Of a stretch of 64,000 nucleotides of DNA, positions 44,374 through 54,237 are shown in pieces. The position numbers and the translations under genes are program-made. The DNA comes from JL08 sp963765555 (lineage in GTDB: Bacteria; Pseudomonadota; Alphaproteobacteria; Rhodobacterales; Rhodobacteraceae): assembly GCA_963765555.1 (NCBI GenBank), contig CAVXWX010000003.1, positions 434,001 to 498,000 of the forward strand. The letters run 5' to 3'. Under the pieces are notes generated by a model. That model searched no databases. It was given only the letters and a program-made list of their open reading frames with translations, and had not been told where the DNA came from. How positions within the stretch are numbered: the stretch's first letter is position 1; each line of letters starts with the position of its first letter.

Positions 44374-44932
44374 TATTGTCAGCGCATTGGATCACGCAAC
44401 TTATGCGGGGATCGTCGATATTCGCGAATTGGGCCTGAACGGCATGATCACCCTGCGCGGCGATCTGTCGGCGGCCAAGATCAAATCGGCAGCCAAGGCC
44501 GCCGCCGGAGTTGATATTCCGCCCCAAGGCCAGATCAAGACCGGCAAGGACGGCAGCATCGCATGGATGTCACCGGACGAGGTTCTGGTGATGTGCGCCT
44601 ATGATGCGGTGCCGGATACGCTGGCCAAGATGCACAAATCACTGGCCAAGACCCACGCACTGGCGGTGAACGTGTCCGATGCCCGCGCGGTGTTCGAGGT
44701 GCGCAGCCCCCACGCGCGGGAGGTGATGGCCAAGCTGTGCCCTGTCGATCTGTCGCCCGATGCCTTTACAACCGGTATGTTCCGCCGCACCCGCATGGCG
44801 CAGGTGCCCGCAGCCTTCTGGATGCCCGAGGACGACGTGTTCCAGATCGTCTGTTTCCGCTCGGTCGCGGACTATGCGTTCGGCATTCTGAAAATGGCGG
44901 CACAACCGGGATCGGAAGTCGGGTATTTTTGA
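44366..44932 (+). CDS. soxG: sarcosine oxidase subunit gamma
   Basis: 188-residue gamma subunit with a GcvT-like fold: VDIRELGLNGMITLRGDLSA, then AWMSPDEVLVMCAYDAV, VNVSDARAVFEVRSPHAREV and RTRMAQVPAAFWMPEDDVFQ. Start ATG 44366 lies within the end of soxA. Last gene of soxB-(small protein)-soxD-soxA-soxG; it converges on the agmatinase-like gene with a 48-base gap. Confidence 0.93.
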   Translation: MSNIVSALDHATYAGIVDIRELGLNGMITLRGDLSAAKIKSAAKAAAGVDIPPQGQIKTGKDGSIAWMSPDEVLVMCAYDAVPDTLAKMHKSLAKTHALAVNVSDARAVFEVRSPHAREVMAKLCPVDLSPDAFTTGMFRRTRMAQVPAAFWMPEDDVFQIVCFRSVADYAFGILKMAAQPGSEVGYF

Positions 44933-44980
44933 TGCAAAACGTGATGTGGCATCACTTGAAAAGCGATCTCTAACCTTTTG

Positions 44981-45925
44981 TTATTTATTCAGAATGCGGC
45001 CAATGGTGTTCAGCAATATCTGCGCGGCCAGAATCGATGTCGTGCCGCTGTGATCGTAATCCGGCGCGACCTCGACCAGATCGATGCCGACGATGTTCTG
45101 GCGCGCGGCAACGCCCGCGATCAGCTCAAGCACTTCGTAATATAGAAACCCGCCATGGCTGGGCGTGCCAGTGCCGGGCGCGATCGACGGATCGAACCCG
45201 TCAATATCAATGGTCAGATAGATATCCGCGTCCTTCGGAATCCGCGCAATCACCGCATCTACCCCAAGCGCGCGGACCTGCCGCACCGACAGAATGTCTG
45301 ATCCCATGGCGCGCGCGGCGTCGTAGCCTTCTTTCGCGGTCGACGACACATTGCGGATGCCCAGCTGGGTCAGGCCGGTCACATGGTCCTGTTCAGCGGC
45401 GCGCCGCATTGGGTTGCCGTGGCCATGGCGCACACCGTGGCGTTCATCGACAAAATCAAGATGGGCGTCGATTTGCAGGATATGGATCGGGCCTGCATCG
45501 GCAAAGGCCCGCAAGCAGGGGATATTGATCGAATGATCACCGCCCAACACCACAGGCAGCGCGCCCGCCTTCAGGATGGCGCGCACCGCCTTTTCGATGT
45601 TGGCATGGCTGTTTTCGGTATCCGTGTGGATGATATCCGCGTCACCGATATCCACAATCCGCGTGCCTTCGCCCAGATAGGTCTTGTCATCCTCGTGATC
45701 ATAGGCACCGGCATGGCCAAAGGCGAACAGGGTTGATGCCTCGCGGATGCCGCGCGGGCCGAACCGCGCACCGGCCCGCCACTGTGTTCCGAAATCATAG
45801 GGCGCGCCGACAATCGCCACATCGGCATCTATGGTGTCCCAATCGGGGTGATAGGGATATTTGCCAAAGGTCGAAATGCCGACAAAGGGCAGGTTCAGGC
45901 GTCCGCTGTCATATCCGTGGCTCAT
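44981..45925 (-). CDS. speB: agmatinase-family ureohydrolase
   Basis: 314 residues. Binuclear metal ligands of the ureohydrolase fold: His131 in GGDHS, Asp153/His155/Asp157 in DAHLDFVD, and the DIDGFDPSIAPGTGTP loop, with SHGG after it. Start ATG 45925 follows GGAG. The family removes urea from agmatine, guanidinobutyrate, guanidinopropionate or guanidine; which one applies cannot be decided. Closeness to the sarcosine oxidase operon and HyuAB suggests guanidino-compound catabolism as an alternative to putrescine synthesis. Confidence 0.87.
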   Translation of the reverse strand: MSHGYDSGRLNLPFVGISTFGKYPYHPDWDTIDADVAIVGAPYDFGTQWRAGARFGPRGIREASTLFAFGHAGAYDHEDDKTYLGEGTRIVDIGDADIIHTDTENSHANIEKAVRAILKAGALPVVLGGDHSINIPCLRAFADAGPIHILQIDAHLDFVDERHGVRHGHGNPMRRAAEQDHVTGLTQLGIRNVSSTAKEGYDAARAMGSDILSVRQVRALGVDAVIARIPKDADIYLTIDIDGFDPSIAPGTGTPSHGGFLYYEVLELIAGVAARQNIVGIDLVEVAPDYDHSGTTSILAAQILLNTIGRILNK

Positions 45926-46150
45926 CTTGGCTCCGTTCATTGGCGTCATGTGCACGGGCAAGTGGGCCATAGCGGCACAAATTGCGCAAGGGGCAGGGAA
46001 CCCGGCACCGGTTTGCACGTTGTTCCAACACAAGCGCGCGGCTTTGGGCCGATATTGTCTGTGTCGGCCCTTGACCTTGCGCCATCCTGCGCTTCATGTG
46101 ACCCATGTACGCGATGTGCGAAATGCAACACCAACCACGAGGGGGCCCCA

Positions 46151-46750
46151 ATGGCTTTTGAACTTCCCGATCTTCCTTATGCCCACGATGCGCTGGCCGG
46201 CGCCGGCATGTCGGCGGAAACGCTCGAGTATCACCACGATCTGCACCACAAGGCCTATGTCGACAACGGCAACAAGCTGATTGCCGGCACCGAGTGGGAG
46301 GGCAAATCGCTTGAGGACATCATCACCGGCACCTATGACGCAAAATCTGTGGCGCAGAACGGTATTTTCAACAACATCAGCCAGTTGTGGAACCACAACC
46401 AGTTCTGGGAAATGATGGGCCCGAAATCGGGCGCCATGCCGTCCGAGCTTGAGGCCGCGATCAAGGACAGCTTCGGGTCGGTCGATGAATTCAAATCGCA
46501 GTTTTCCGCCGCAGGCGCGGGCCAGTTCGGATCCGGCTGGGCGTGGCTGGTGAAAGACAGCGATGGCGGGTTGAAAGTGACGAAAACAGAAAACGGCGTG
46601 AACCCGCTGTGCTTTGGCCAGACCGCATTGCTGGGCTGTGATGTGTGGGAACATTCCTATTACATCGATTTCCGCAACAAACGCCCGGCCTACCTGACCA
46701 ATTTCCTTGATAATCTGGTCAACTGGGAAAACGTCGCATCGCGGATGTAA
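46151..46750 (+). CDS. sodB: superoxide dismutase, Fe/Mn family
   Basis: 199 residues. Metal ligands in LEYHHDLHHKAYVDN, LWNHNQFWEMMGP and CDVWEHSYYIDFRNKRPAYL. The active-site Gln is in GAGQFGSGWAWL, and FNNISQLWNHNQFW is the iron-type or cambialistic pattern. GGGGG lies just before ATG 46151. Followed by a strong terminator, so monocistronic. Confidence 0.95.
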   Translation: MAFELPDLPYAHDALAGAGMSAETLEYHHDLHHKAYVDNGNKLIAGTEWEGKSLEDIITGTYDAKSVAQNGIFNNISQLWNHNQFWEMMGPKSGAMPSELEAAIKDSFGSVDEFKSQFSAAGAGQFGSGWAWLVKDSDGGLKVTKTENGVNPLCFGQTALLGCDVWEHSYYIDFRNKRPAYLTNFLDNLVNWENVASRM

Positions 46751-46775
46751 ACACGCGGTTGCGTAGAAATGAAAG

Positions 46776-46802
46776 AACCCCGTGCAGCGCGCGGGGTTTT
46801 TT
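46776..46802 (+). terminator. rho-independent terminator after sodB
   Basis: Ten-base stem AACCCCGTGC / GCGCGGGGTT (one G-T pair) with an AGC loop, followed by TTTTTTG. 25 bases after the sodB stop. Confidence 0.85.
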
Positions 46803-46832
46803 GTTGTTAAAATAGATGGCCTCGCGCAGCAT

Positions 46833-47423
46833 TTATTTGTGGAATGTATGCATATGTCCTCGTTGTCGCGCGGCGGCTTTCCAGTGTTTCTTGCGCACAC
46901 CAACAGGTTCCAAATGTGAGTATTTCCCTCCGGAGAACTTGGGCCAATCCAACGCCAGACCTCTTTCGACCAACACGGCGCTTAAATCACGGCCGTCAGG
47001 AAGGAAGCATGTTGCAACAACTCTGTCATAGGAAATGTCGGGTTCTAGCCGCGCGGTGATGGTATGGCCTTTGCAAATCTGGACCAACTCCCACTTTGCC
47101 TTTTTGCCCCAAGGGTGCTCCAGTTCCGGCGCATCAATACCAGCAAGCCTGATCCTTTCGCCTTTGATGACGATGGTGTCACCATCTATGACATAACATT
47201 TGCCGCTTACTTCGCAGGGTTCAAGTTGAACAGGGGGTGTACTGGGCCAATTTGACGGCAGCCCTTCTTGTGGCTTGTATCCCGGCGCTGATTGCGCCAC
47301 GCGACGCGGGCGCGGCGACGAGGTGCGCGGTTCAGGGGCTTCAATCACTTCATCGTCGCGTGACCGGAACCGAAAAACGATAACCACGACAGCGATAAAT
47401 CCGACAACAACAATGACTTCCAT
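46833..47423 (-). CDS. membrane-anchored staphylococcal-nuclease-like protein
   Basis: 196 residues. N-terminal membrane anchor (MEVIVVVGFIAVVVIVFRF), a Pro-rich linker of about 50 residues, then an SNase/thermonuclease domain: YVIDGDTIVIKGERIRLAGI, DAPELEHPWGKKAKW, YDRVVATCFLPDGRDLSAVL. The catalytic Asp in IDGDTI and the RLAGIDAPE Arg are present, so it may be an active nuclease facing the periplasm. Local GC is lower than average. The 237 bases upstream hold no gene. Confidence 0.85.
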   Translation of the reverse strand: MEVIVVVGFIAVVVIVFRFRSRDDEVIEAPEPRTSSPRPRRVAQSAPGYKPQEGLPSNWPSTPPVQLEPCEVSGKCYVIDGDTIVIKGERIRLAGIDAPELEHPWGKKAKWELVQICKGHTITARLEPDISYDRVVATCFLPDGRDLSAVLVERGLALDWPKFSGGKYSHLEPVGVRKKHWKAAARQRGHMHTFHK

Positions 47424-47660
47424 AATGTTCTTATCCTGAAAATAACGTATTCGTGATCAAGATTGTTTGCGGGCGCACGGTTTACAAGAAGCCGTTGGTA
47501 GGTAACGCAACGTCAGATTGCATTTAAGCTGACCTATTGTTTCCGTTTACAAAATAGTAATCGGTTTGGTGCGATTTGTTTCCAATAGCCAAATTTTCAC
47601 CCCCGGCAACGCCGCCCTTCTCCAAGGTCAGGCCCGGCCCTGTGTCGGTGTCAGTCCCGT

Positions 47661-48032
47661 CTATTTTGCGGGCCTCAGAAAGAAGACCTTGGACACGATC
47701 AGCCAACGCCCCTCGTGGTTCAACAACGTCAGCGTGTCGTCATAGTGATCGCCCAGCCAGATGTTTTCGACCTGCACCATCGCCACATCGCCGAACACCG
47801 ATATCGTGTTGATCGCATGCCACGGCGCGGGGTCGGGCCTGTCGACAGCCTTGTCCACGCCCGCGATAAACGCCTCGCGGCTATCCCATTCAAGCCCGCC
47901 GTCGAAATGCCCGATACAACACATTTTTTCGTGCAGGGCATGGCGCAATTTTGCAGGGTCATTTTCGCACATGCCGTCGACATAGGTTTTCACCACCTCC
48001 GAAATCGCCGCGTAGGTTTGTGCATCCGGCAT
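47661..48032 (-). CDS. NTF2-like protein, putative lumazine-binding family
   Basis: 123 residues with the cone-shaped NTF2 fold pattern: SEVVKTYVDGMCENDPAKLR, then WDSREAFIAGVD and ISVFGDVAMVQVENIWLGDH, ending in EGRWLIVSKVFF. It matches the putative lumazine-binding (Lumazine_bd_2) proteins. Ligand unknown. It lies 38 bases upstream of the inferred stop of the cyclase gene on the same strand. Confidence 0.78.
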   Translation of the reverse strand: MPDAQTYAAISEVVKTYVDGMCENDPAKLRHALHEKMCCIGHFDGGLEWDSREAFIAGVDKAVDRPDPAPWHAINTISVFGDVAMVQVENIWLGDHYDDTLTLLNHEGRWLIVSKVFFLRPAK

Positions 48033-48070
48033 CTGCCGCTCTCCTGATCTTTACAATGCGGGTCGCCCCG

Positions 48071-50974
48071 TCATCCTTTGAGCGCCACCGCCCTGAACAC
48101 GTCTGTCGGGGCGTGGATGCCCTTGAATTCCATCTCGCCCGCGGGTTCGGTTTGCGCAATCTCCTCGACCGCCAGACAGGCGCGCGGGCTGAGCAATATT
48201 TCCCCGTCGCTGGCATGATCGCACAGGCGCGCGGCAAGGTTCACGGCGGTGCCCGATGCGGTGTAATCATAGCGCCCTTCGGACCCGACCATGCCCACAG
48301 TGGCATAGCCCAGCGAAATGCCGACGCCAAAGCCCAGCTTGTGCCCCATGCGCCGCCAGCCCTGCGCTAATTCGGCCATCCGGTCGCGCATCGCAAACGC
48401 CATGCGCAGCGCATCGCCGGTGGGGTCGTCACAGGGCAGGGGATCGTTGAAAATCACCATGATCCCGTCGCCCGCACGGTGATCCACACCTGCGCCGTGA
48501 TCTGCAATCAACTGGCCCATCGCCTCGTGATAGGTTTGCAGCACCTCGATGGTTTCTTCGGGTTCGGCCCGTTCGCAAAACGCGGTAAATCCGCGAATGT
48601 CACAGAACAGCGTGGCAATCAGGGCGCGGTGGCTGCCCAGCAGCGCGTTATCCCCTGAAGAAATCACCGCATCCGCCACCTGCGGCGACAGGAAGCGTTT
48701 CAGCCGCCCCATACGCTCCAACTGGTCGACCTGCGTGGCCACCCGTTCTTCCAGCCCCGTGTTCAGCGCCTCAACCTCGGCGGTGCGGCTTTCCAGTGCC
48801 TTGAACTGGCGGACATTATCAATGGCGATCACGGCCTGTTCGGCAAAGGTTTCGATCAGTGCGATTTCATCGGCTGCAAACGGTTTCACCTCCTTGCGGC
48901 TTAGCGACATGCTGCCAAACCCGACACCGTCGCGCAGCAATGGCACGATCAGCCAGGACCGCACGCCTTCCTCGTCCACCAACTGACGCCGCAGTTTCCA
49001 GCCCTGCCGGTAAAGATCGGTGTCCTTGAGATCGGCAACGCTGATCACCCGCGCCTCGCGGATCGCCTGAACCACCAGATTGGTGCCGGTCATATCCATT
49101 TCAAAACCCGGATTGAACACACCGCCACTGGCCCCCCAGTTGCAGATCAGTTGCGCATGGCTGCCCGCCTCGTTCACAAGTTGCAATCCGGCGGTTTGCG
49201 CATGGCACAGCCGCGCCGCCTGGCCCAGTATCTCTTCGAACACCGGCGCGTCGTCGTCGCGGCTCTGGCTGATCACCTGCAACACCTGCCGCGTTGCCTT
49301 TTCCCGTTCCAGCCGCTGTCTGCGATTTCCCGGAACTGGCGCACGTTTTCGATGGCGATCACCGCCTGCTCGGCAAAGGTTTCGATCAGGGCGATTTCGT
49401 CGTCGGCAAACGGTTTCACCTCGTTCCGGTTCAGGTTCAGGCAGCCAAAGGCCACGCCATCCTTGACCAGCGGAACAGTCAGAAAGGTGCGCACGCCCAC
49501 GTCTTCCACGATTTTCACGCGCACGGGGTCGCGCGGCCAGATACAGCGGATCATCCGTAAGGTCACGGTGTATGAATGATGCGCGCCTCGCGCACGGTCA
49601 CGGCCACTTGCAACGGGCCGTCCAGATCAAATTCGAAGCCTGACATAGAACGCTTCATACCGCGCGCCCCAAACGGCTATGTACGCAAGCGCGGTGCGCG
49701 TTTCGTTGACCAGCGACAGGCCGACCAGCGTTGCATCACATAACCGCGCGGCATTGCGCACGATTGTATCCAGCACCGGCTGTTCATCTGCCCGCGACTG
49801 GCTGATCACTTCCAGAACCTCGCGCGTGGCAGCCTCGCGCTCCAACCGCTGTTGCACTTCGCGAAACTGGCGCACGTTTTCAATGGCAATCACAGCCTGA
49901 TCGGCAAAGGTCTGGATCAATTCCAGATCGTCTTGCGAAAACGGATCAACTTCGCGGCGGAACAGGCCGATATTGCCGATCGCGGTGTCATTGATGATCA
50001 ACGGAACGGCCATATAGCTTCGGATGCCATCCTCGTTCACATGGGCGACCCGGCCGGGATCGCCGCTGCGATATTCGTCGGAATCGGCCAGATCGTCGAT
50101 GCGCAGTGCCCGTTTTTCAAGGATCGTGCGCGCGATGAGAGAGTCCGGCTGCAATGGCCACTTCGTTACACCGGGTTTGGAAAACGTGAGGTCAGGCCCG
50201 TAAGAGACTGTATATTCGAGAAACTCCCGGTTGCCATCAACAAGGTTCAGCGCCGCATGCGGTGCGCGGCACAGGTCTGCCGCCTTGCGCAGGATCACGT
50301 CGAACACAGGCGTTTCATCGCCACGGCTCTGGCTGATCACCTGCAGAATTTCTCGTGTCGCCGCTTCGCGTTCCAGCCTTTGCTGCACGTCGCGGTACTG
50401 GTGTACGTTTTCGATCGCAATCACCGCCTGATCGGCAAAGGTCTTGACCAGTTCGATCTGGGTCTCCGCATAGGGGCGTATCTCGTGGCGGTAGAGCACA
50501 AAACACCCGATCCCGCCGTCCTTGGCCATCAGCGGCACGAAGAGTGCGGTGCGGATGCCTTCCTCTTCGACCATGGACACGATATTGGGCGCACCGTTGC
50601 GATATTTGTCGGTGTCGGCCAAATCCGGAACATGGATCATGCGTCCGTCAAAAACCGCCTGCGCAACAAAGGATTTCGATGGCTCCAGCGGGACCGCACC
50701 GCTTGCGAACAGCGCCACGGTCGACTGTTTTGGTGCCGTAAGATGCCGCCAGTCGTTGTGCGCGGTCACCCTTGCGCCCCATGACCAGCCCCGCCATGGG
50801 CGAATCGCACAGGCGGCGCGCGTGATGCAGGATGGCGTCAAACACCGGCTGTTCGTCGGCGCGGCTGTCACGGATCACGCTCAGGATTTCGCGCAGCGCC
50901 GTCTCACGCTCCAACGCGGCGTTCAGCCTGACGTTCGGGGTGTCCGGTGTGGTGCGGGCGGTGTCATCTGCCAA
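48071..50974 (-). CDS. four-GAF class III adenylate/guanylate cyclase, frameshifted
   Basis: About 968 codons. Four GAF repeats (approx. 50.91-50.40, 50.39-49.87, 49.86-49.34 and 49.33-48.81 kb), each ending in a linker such as FADQAVIAIENVRQFREV plus EREAATREILQVISQSR. A coiled linker (RTAEVEALNTGLEERVATQV) leads to a class III cyclase domain at about 48.63-48.08 kb. There the metal Asp residues lie in TLFCDIRGFTAF and RAGDGIMVIF, and catalytic Asn/Arg in ASGTAVNLAARLCD. Frame breaks lie near 50750, 49640, 49567 and 49315. GAF domains probably sense small ligands or redox state and control cyclic-nucleotide output. No membrane segment, so it is cytoplasmic. Confidence 0.85.
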
Positions 50975-51124
50975 AATACGGGTCCGTCAATCAATTAAGT
51001 GCCAATGTCACGTACTCTATACACCCAACCGGCGGGCTGGCCAGATGATCCTGATGTCCCGCGCACCAAGGCTTGACGCCCCCGCATCCGCGTGGCACCG
51101 CTGACCCGAACCAAAGGGGCAGGG

Positions 51125-52075
51125 ATGACACAAACAGGCAAAGGCGTGGCCGCCATTATCGCCGCCTGCACCATCTGGGGCCTGTCGCCGGTATTTTACA
51201 AACAGGTATCGCATATCCCCGCGCTCGAGGTGCTGGCCCATCGCGTCTGGTGGTCGATGGTGTTGTTCGTGCTGGTCCTTGCCGCGCAATCGCGGCTTGG
51301 CGATATCCGTACAGCGCTTTCCACACGGCGCAATTTTACGCTGATCGCGCTGGCGGCCTGCATGGTATCGGTCAACTGGTTCCTGTTCATCTTCGCCATC
51401 CAGATCGAGCGTACAACCGAAGCATCACTGGGCTATTTCATCTATCCGCTGGTGGCGGTGCTGATCGGGCGGTTCGGCTTTGGCGAACGTCTGGGGGTGG
51501 TGCAATGGGGCGCTGTCGTGCTGGCGGCGGGGGCGGTCTGTGTGCTGACCTACGGATTGGGCGTTGCGCCGTGGATATCTCTGGCGCTGGCCAGCACCTT
51601 TGCGCTCTACGGGACGATCAAAAAAGGTCTGGCGACCGGGCCTGTGGTATCTGTGACCTGCGAAATCCTGTTGTTTTCCCCGCTTGCGCTCGCCGTGATT
51701 GTCACGGCGCAGGTCGGCGGGCAGGGCGGGTTTGCCACGAACATACAGGATACAGTGTTGCTGGTGCTGTCGGGGCCGGTCACGGCGGTGCCGCTGATCC
51801 TGTTCAGCTTTGCGGCCAAACGGGTCGCGATGTCGACATTGGGGCTGATTGCGTACCTCAATCCCGTGTTGCAGTTTTGCTGCGCGGTGTTCCTGTTCGG
51901 TGAACCGTTCGGGCCGTGGCACGCCATTGCCTTTCCGATGATCTGGATCGCGCTCGCGCTCTATTCCATCAGCGCACTGGTTCAGGACAGAACCGCGCGC
52001 AGGGCCTCGATCAGTTCGGCCGGTGTTGCCTTGACCGAAACAAAACCGGCCAGTGACGCATCGGCAAAACCCTGA
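51125..52075 (+). CDS. rarD: RarD-type EamA family transporter
   Basis: 316 residues, ten membrane segments of the drug/metabolite transporter superfamily. RarD features: AAIIAACTIWGLSPVFYKQV, then ALEVLAHRVWWSMVLFVLVL, and SVNWFLFIFAIQIERTTEAS. Start ATG 51125 follows AGGGG. Substrate unknown (RarD is annotated from chloramphenicol sensitivity). The last 94 bases overlap the convergent LOG gene and encode a tail without family resemblance. Confidence 0.87.
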   Translation: MTQTGKGVAAIIAACTIWGLSPVFYKQVSHIPALEVLAHRVWWSMVLFVLVLAAQSRLGDIRTALSTRRNFTLIALAACMVSVNWFLFIFAIQIERTTEASLGYFIYPLVAVLIGRFGFGERLGVVQWGAVVLAAGAVCVLTYGLGVAPWISLALASTFALYGTIKKGLATGPVVSVTCEILLFSPLALAVIVTAQVGGQGGFATNIQDTVLLVLSGPVTAVPLILFSFAAKRVAMSTLGLIAYLNPVLQFCCAVFLFGEPFGPWHAIAFPMIWIALALYSISALVQDRTARRASISSAGVALTETKPASDASAKP

Positions 52076-52541
52076 TCGATCACATGGGCTGATCAATTGC
52101 ATCAACGGATCCCAATACCCGTCTGTATTCAATAGGAATATCGGCTTTTCATGCAGGCCAAGCTGGCGCCATGTGATGGCCTCGAACAGCTCGTCCAGTG
52201 ATCCTGCTCCCCCCGGAAGAACGACAATCGCATTGGCGTTCATGAACATCACCTTCTTACGCTCGTGCATGGTTTCGGTCACCACATAGCGGGTCAGATC
52301 GGTCTTGCCGACCTCGCGCGCGACCAGATGCGCGGGGATCACACCGAACGTGTCGCCGCCTGCGGCCTGTGCGGCGCGCGCCACGGCGCCCATCAGCCCG
52401 ACATCGCCAGCCCCGTACACCAGTTGCCAGCCGTTTTGTGCCAGCGCCGTCCCCACGGCAGTGGCATCCGACAGATAGCTGGCCCGCGCCCCGGCGCGTG
52501 ATCCGCAATAGACACAGACGGAAAACCCGTGATCCGGCATG
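51982..52541 (-). CDS. LOG family protein (TIGR00730), one frameshift
   Basis: About 186 residues, lysine-decarboxylase-like/cytokinin riboside monophosphate phosphoribohydrolase family. Seen: VCVYCGSRAGARASYLSDA, LVYGAGDVGLMGAVARAA, and the active-site PGGAGSLDELFEAITW motif (PGGxGTxxE class). One extra base near 52090 breaks the frame; corrected, it ends HVIDQGFADASLAGF and EALRAVLS with TGA at 51982-51984. Start ATG 52541 follows AAAGGAGAG. It releases bases from nucleoside monophosphates; the physiological role in bacteria is unclear. Confidence 0.87.
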
Positions 52542-52616
52542 AAACTCTCCTTTGATCGTCCGTTCACTGAACCCGCAGTGCCACAGAATGGCCATCGAAA
52601 ACAGCGCGACCACAGT

Positions 52617-52649
52617 TTCTTTTTGCCAAAAATACGGAAATCCGACAGG
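52617..52649. repeat. short dispersed intergenic repeat, copy 2
   Basis: About 33 bases nearly identical to 11722-11755, in the divergent gap between the LOG gene and the LysM protein gene. See copy 1 for the consensus. Confidence 0.55.
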
Positions 52650-52730
52650 ACATAGACCAGCAAGCGATGTTTTGACCCGACAAGGGGCTGTTGATAAGGT
52701 TGCTCAGTTGCTTGAAGGGGATGGGCAAAG

Positions 52731-54122
52731 ATGGACAAAACGGTGGGGCTCGTGACGGGCAAGACGGCAACAGGGGCAGCCATCGTTGCTGCGCTTGTGC
52801 TGGGCGGGCTCTATTGGGCGGGTGTGTTCGCGCCCCATGACGGTGCTGTACCCAGTGAGCGTGATCTGGATGCGCTGGTGCAGCCCGATGCGTCTGTACC
52901 TGCGCTTCAACCGGCCCCTGAATCGGCGGCGCAAGGGGATGAAAGCGCACAGCCCGCCCCCGATGCATCCGCTTCGACCACTGCCAAGGCTGAGGAAGAG
53001 GCCACACCCATCGCACCGGAATTCGATGTTGTCCGCGTCGAACCGGATGGCACAACGCTTGTCGCGGGGCGGGCCGATCCCGGCGCATCGGTTGTCATTC
53101 TGATGGATGGTGCGGAAATCGGTCAGGTGACGGCAGATGATGGCGGGGCCTTTGTCAGCTTCCTGTCACTGCCCCCAAGCGCGGCACCTAGGGTGCTGAG
53201 CCTGATGTCAGACGGCACCATGGGCCAGTCATCTTCGGACGCCGACGTGATCCTTGCGCCGGTCGCGCCGCAAACTGCGGCTTTGGCCGCGGCAGAGCCA
53301 GCACCGGCCTCAGTTGGAACAGCGCAGACCGATCCGGATGTTTCAACCGGCACGGACAGCGAAACAGCCGCTGAAAAAAACGAAGAACCAGCGCAAGCTG
53401 TTGCCGAAGACACGGGCCAGATGCCTCAGGTTGCAGGCGTGGACACCCGGCCCGCCGCGCCAGCCATTTCCGAACGGACAGAGCCTGAATTACACGCCGC
53501 GGCGCCTGAAAACCCGGTGCAGACAGCTGTTCCGGCAGCACCGTCACCAGCACCAGCACCAGCACCAGCCCCTGCGCCAGTGGCTGTGTTGCGCTCGGAT
53601 GCGACCGGTGTCGACCTGCTGCAACCGGCCACGGGGCAGGGCACACCTGCGACAATGACCACGGTAGAGCTGGACACAATCGGCTATTCCGATCTGGGTG
53701 ATGTCCAATTGAGCGGGCGCGCTCCGGGGGACGGGTTTGTGCGCGTCTATCTTGATAACCGTCCCGTCACCACATTGCCGGTGCAGCCCGACGGGCGCTG
53801 GCGCGGCGATCTGCCGGCTGTCGATACCGGCGTTTACACCTTGCGCATTGATCAGGTCGACGGGTCCGGCACGGTAACAAGCCGCGTGGAAACCCCGTTC
53901 AAACGCGAAGAGCCCGAGGTGCTGACCGCCGCGCTGGCGGCCCAGAACAGCGCCGCACCGGTGCAGGCCGTCACGGTGCAGGCGGGCAACACGCTGTGGG
54001 CCATCGCGCGCGACCGGTATGGCGACGGGATGTTGTTTGTGCGCGTGTTTGATGCCAACCGCGACAGCATCCGCGATCCCGATCTGATCTACCCCGGGCA
54101 GGTGTTCGCGCTGCCCGACTGA
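52731..54122 (+). CDS. membrane-anchored LysM domain protein
   Basis: 463 residues. N-terminal membrane segment (AAIVAALVLGGLYWAGVFA), then a long Ala/Pro/Glu-rich low-complexity region interrupted by two Ig-like or carboxypeptidase-regulatory-like beta modules (VVRVEPDGTTLVAGRADPGA near 100 and GDVQLSGRAPGDGFVRVYLD near 320). A C-terminal LysM follows at about 412-463 (VQAGNTLWAIARDRYGDGML, then IYPGQVFALPD). It likely binds peptidoglycan in the periplasm. The run PAPAPAPAPAP near residue 275 is a coding microrepeat. Confidence 0.85.
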   Translation: MDKTVGLVTGKTATGAAIVAALVLGGLYWAGVFAPHDGAVPSERDLDALVQPDASVPALQPAPESAAQGDESAQPAPDASASTTAKAEEEATPIAPEFDVVRVEPDGTTLVAGRADPGASVVILMDGAEIGQVTADDGGAFVSFLSLPPSAAPRVLSLMSDGTMGQSSSDADVILAPVAPQTAALAAAEPAPASVGTAQTDPDVSTGTDSETAAEKNEEPAQAVAEDTGQMPQVAGVDTRPAAPAISERTEPELHAAAPENPVQTAVPAAPSPAPAPAPAPAPVAVLRSDATGVDLLQPATGQGTPATMTTVELDTIGYSDLGDVQLSGRAPGDGFVRVYLDNRPVTTLPVQPDGRWRGDLPAVDTGVYTLRIDQVDGSGTVTSRVETPFKREEPEVLTAALAAQNSAAPVQAVTVQAGNTLWAIARDRYGDGMLFVRVFDANRDSIRDPDLIYPGQVFALPD

Positions 54123-54237
54123 AACAGGCGACCGTCGACTATGCGGGCCGACAAATCAGGGCGCAGGTCTGGCCATTCCTGCTGCGCGCGCCCTATGTGT
54201 TGGCACCGGTCGCACCAGCGCGGCCAAGGAAGCCTGA

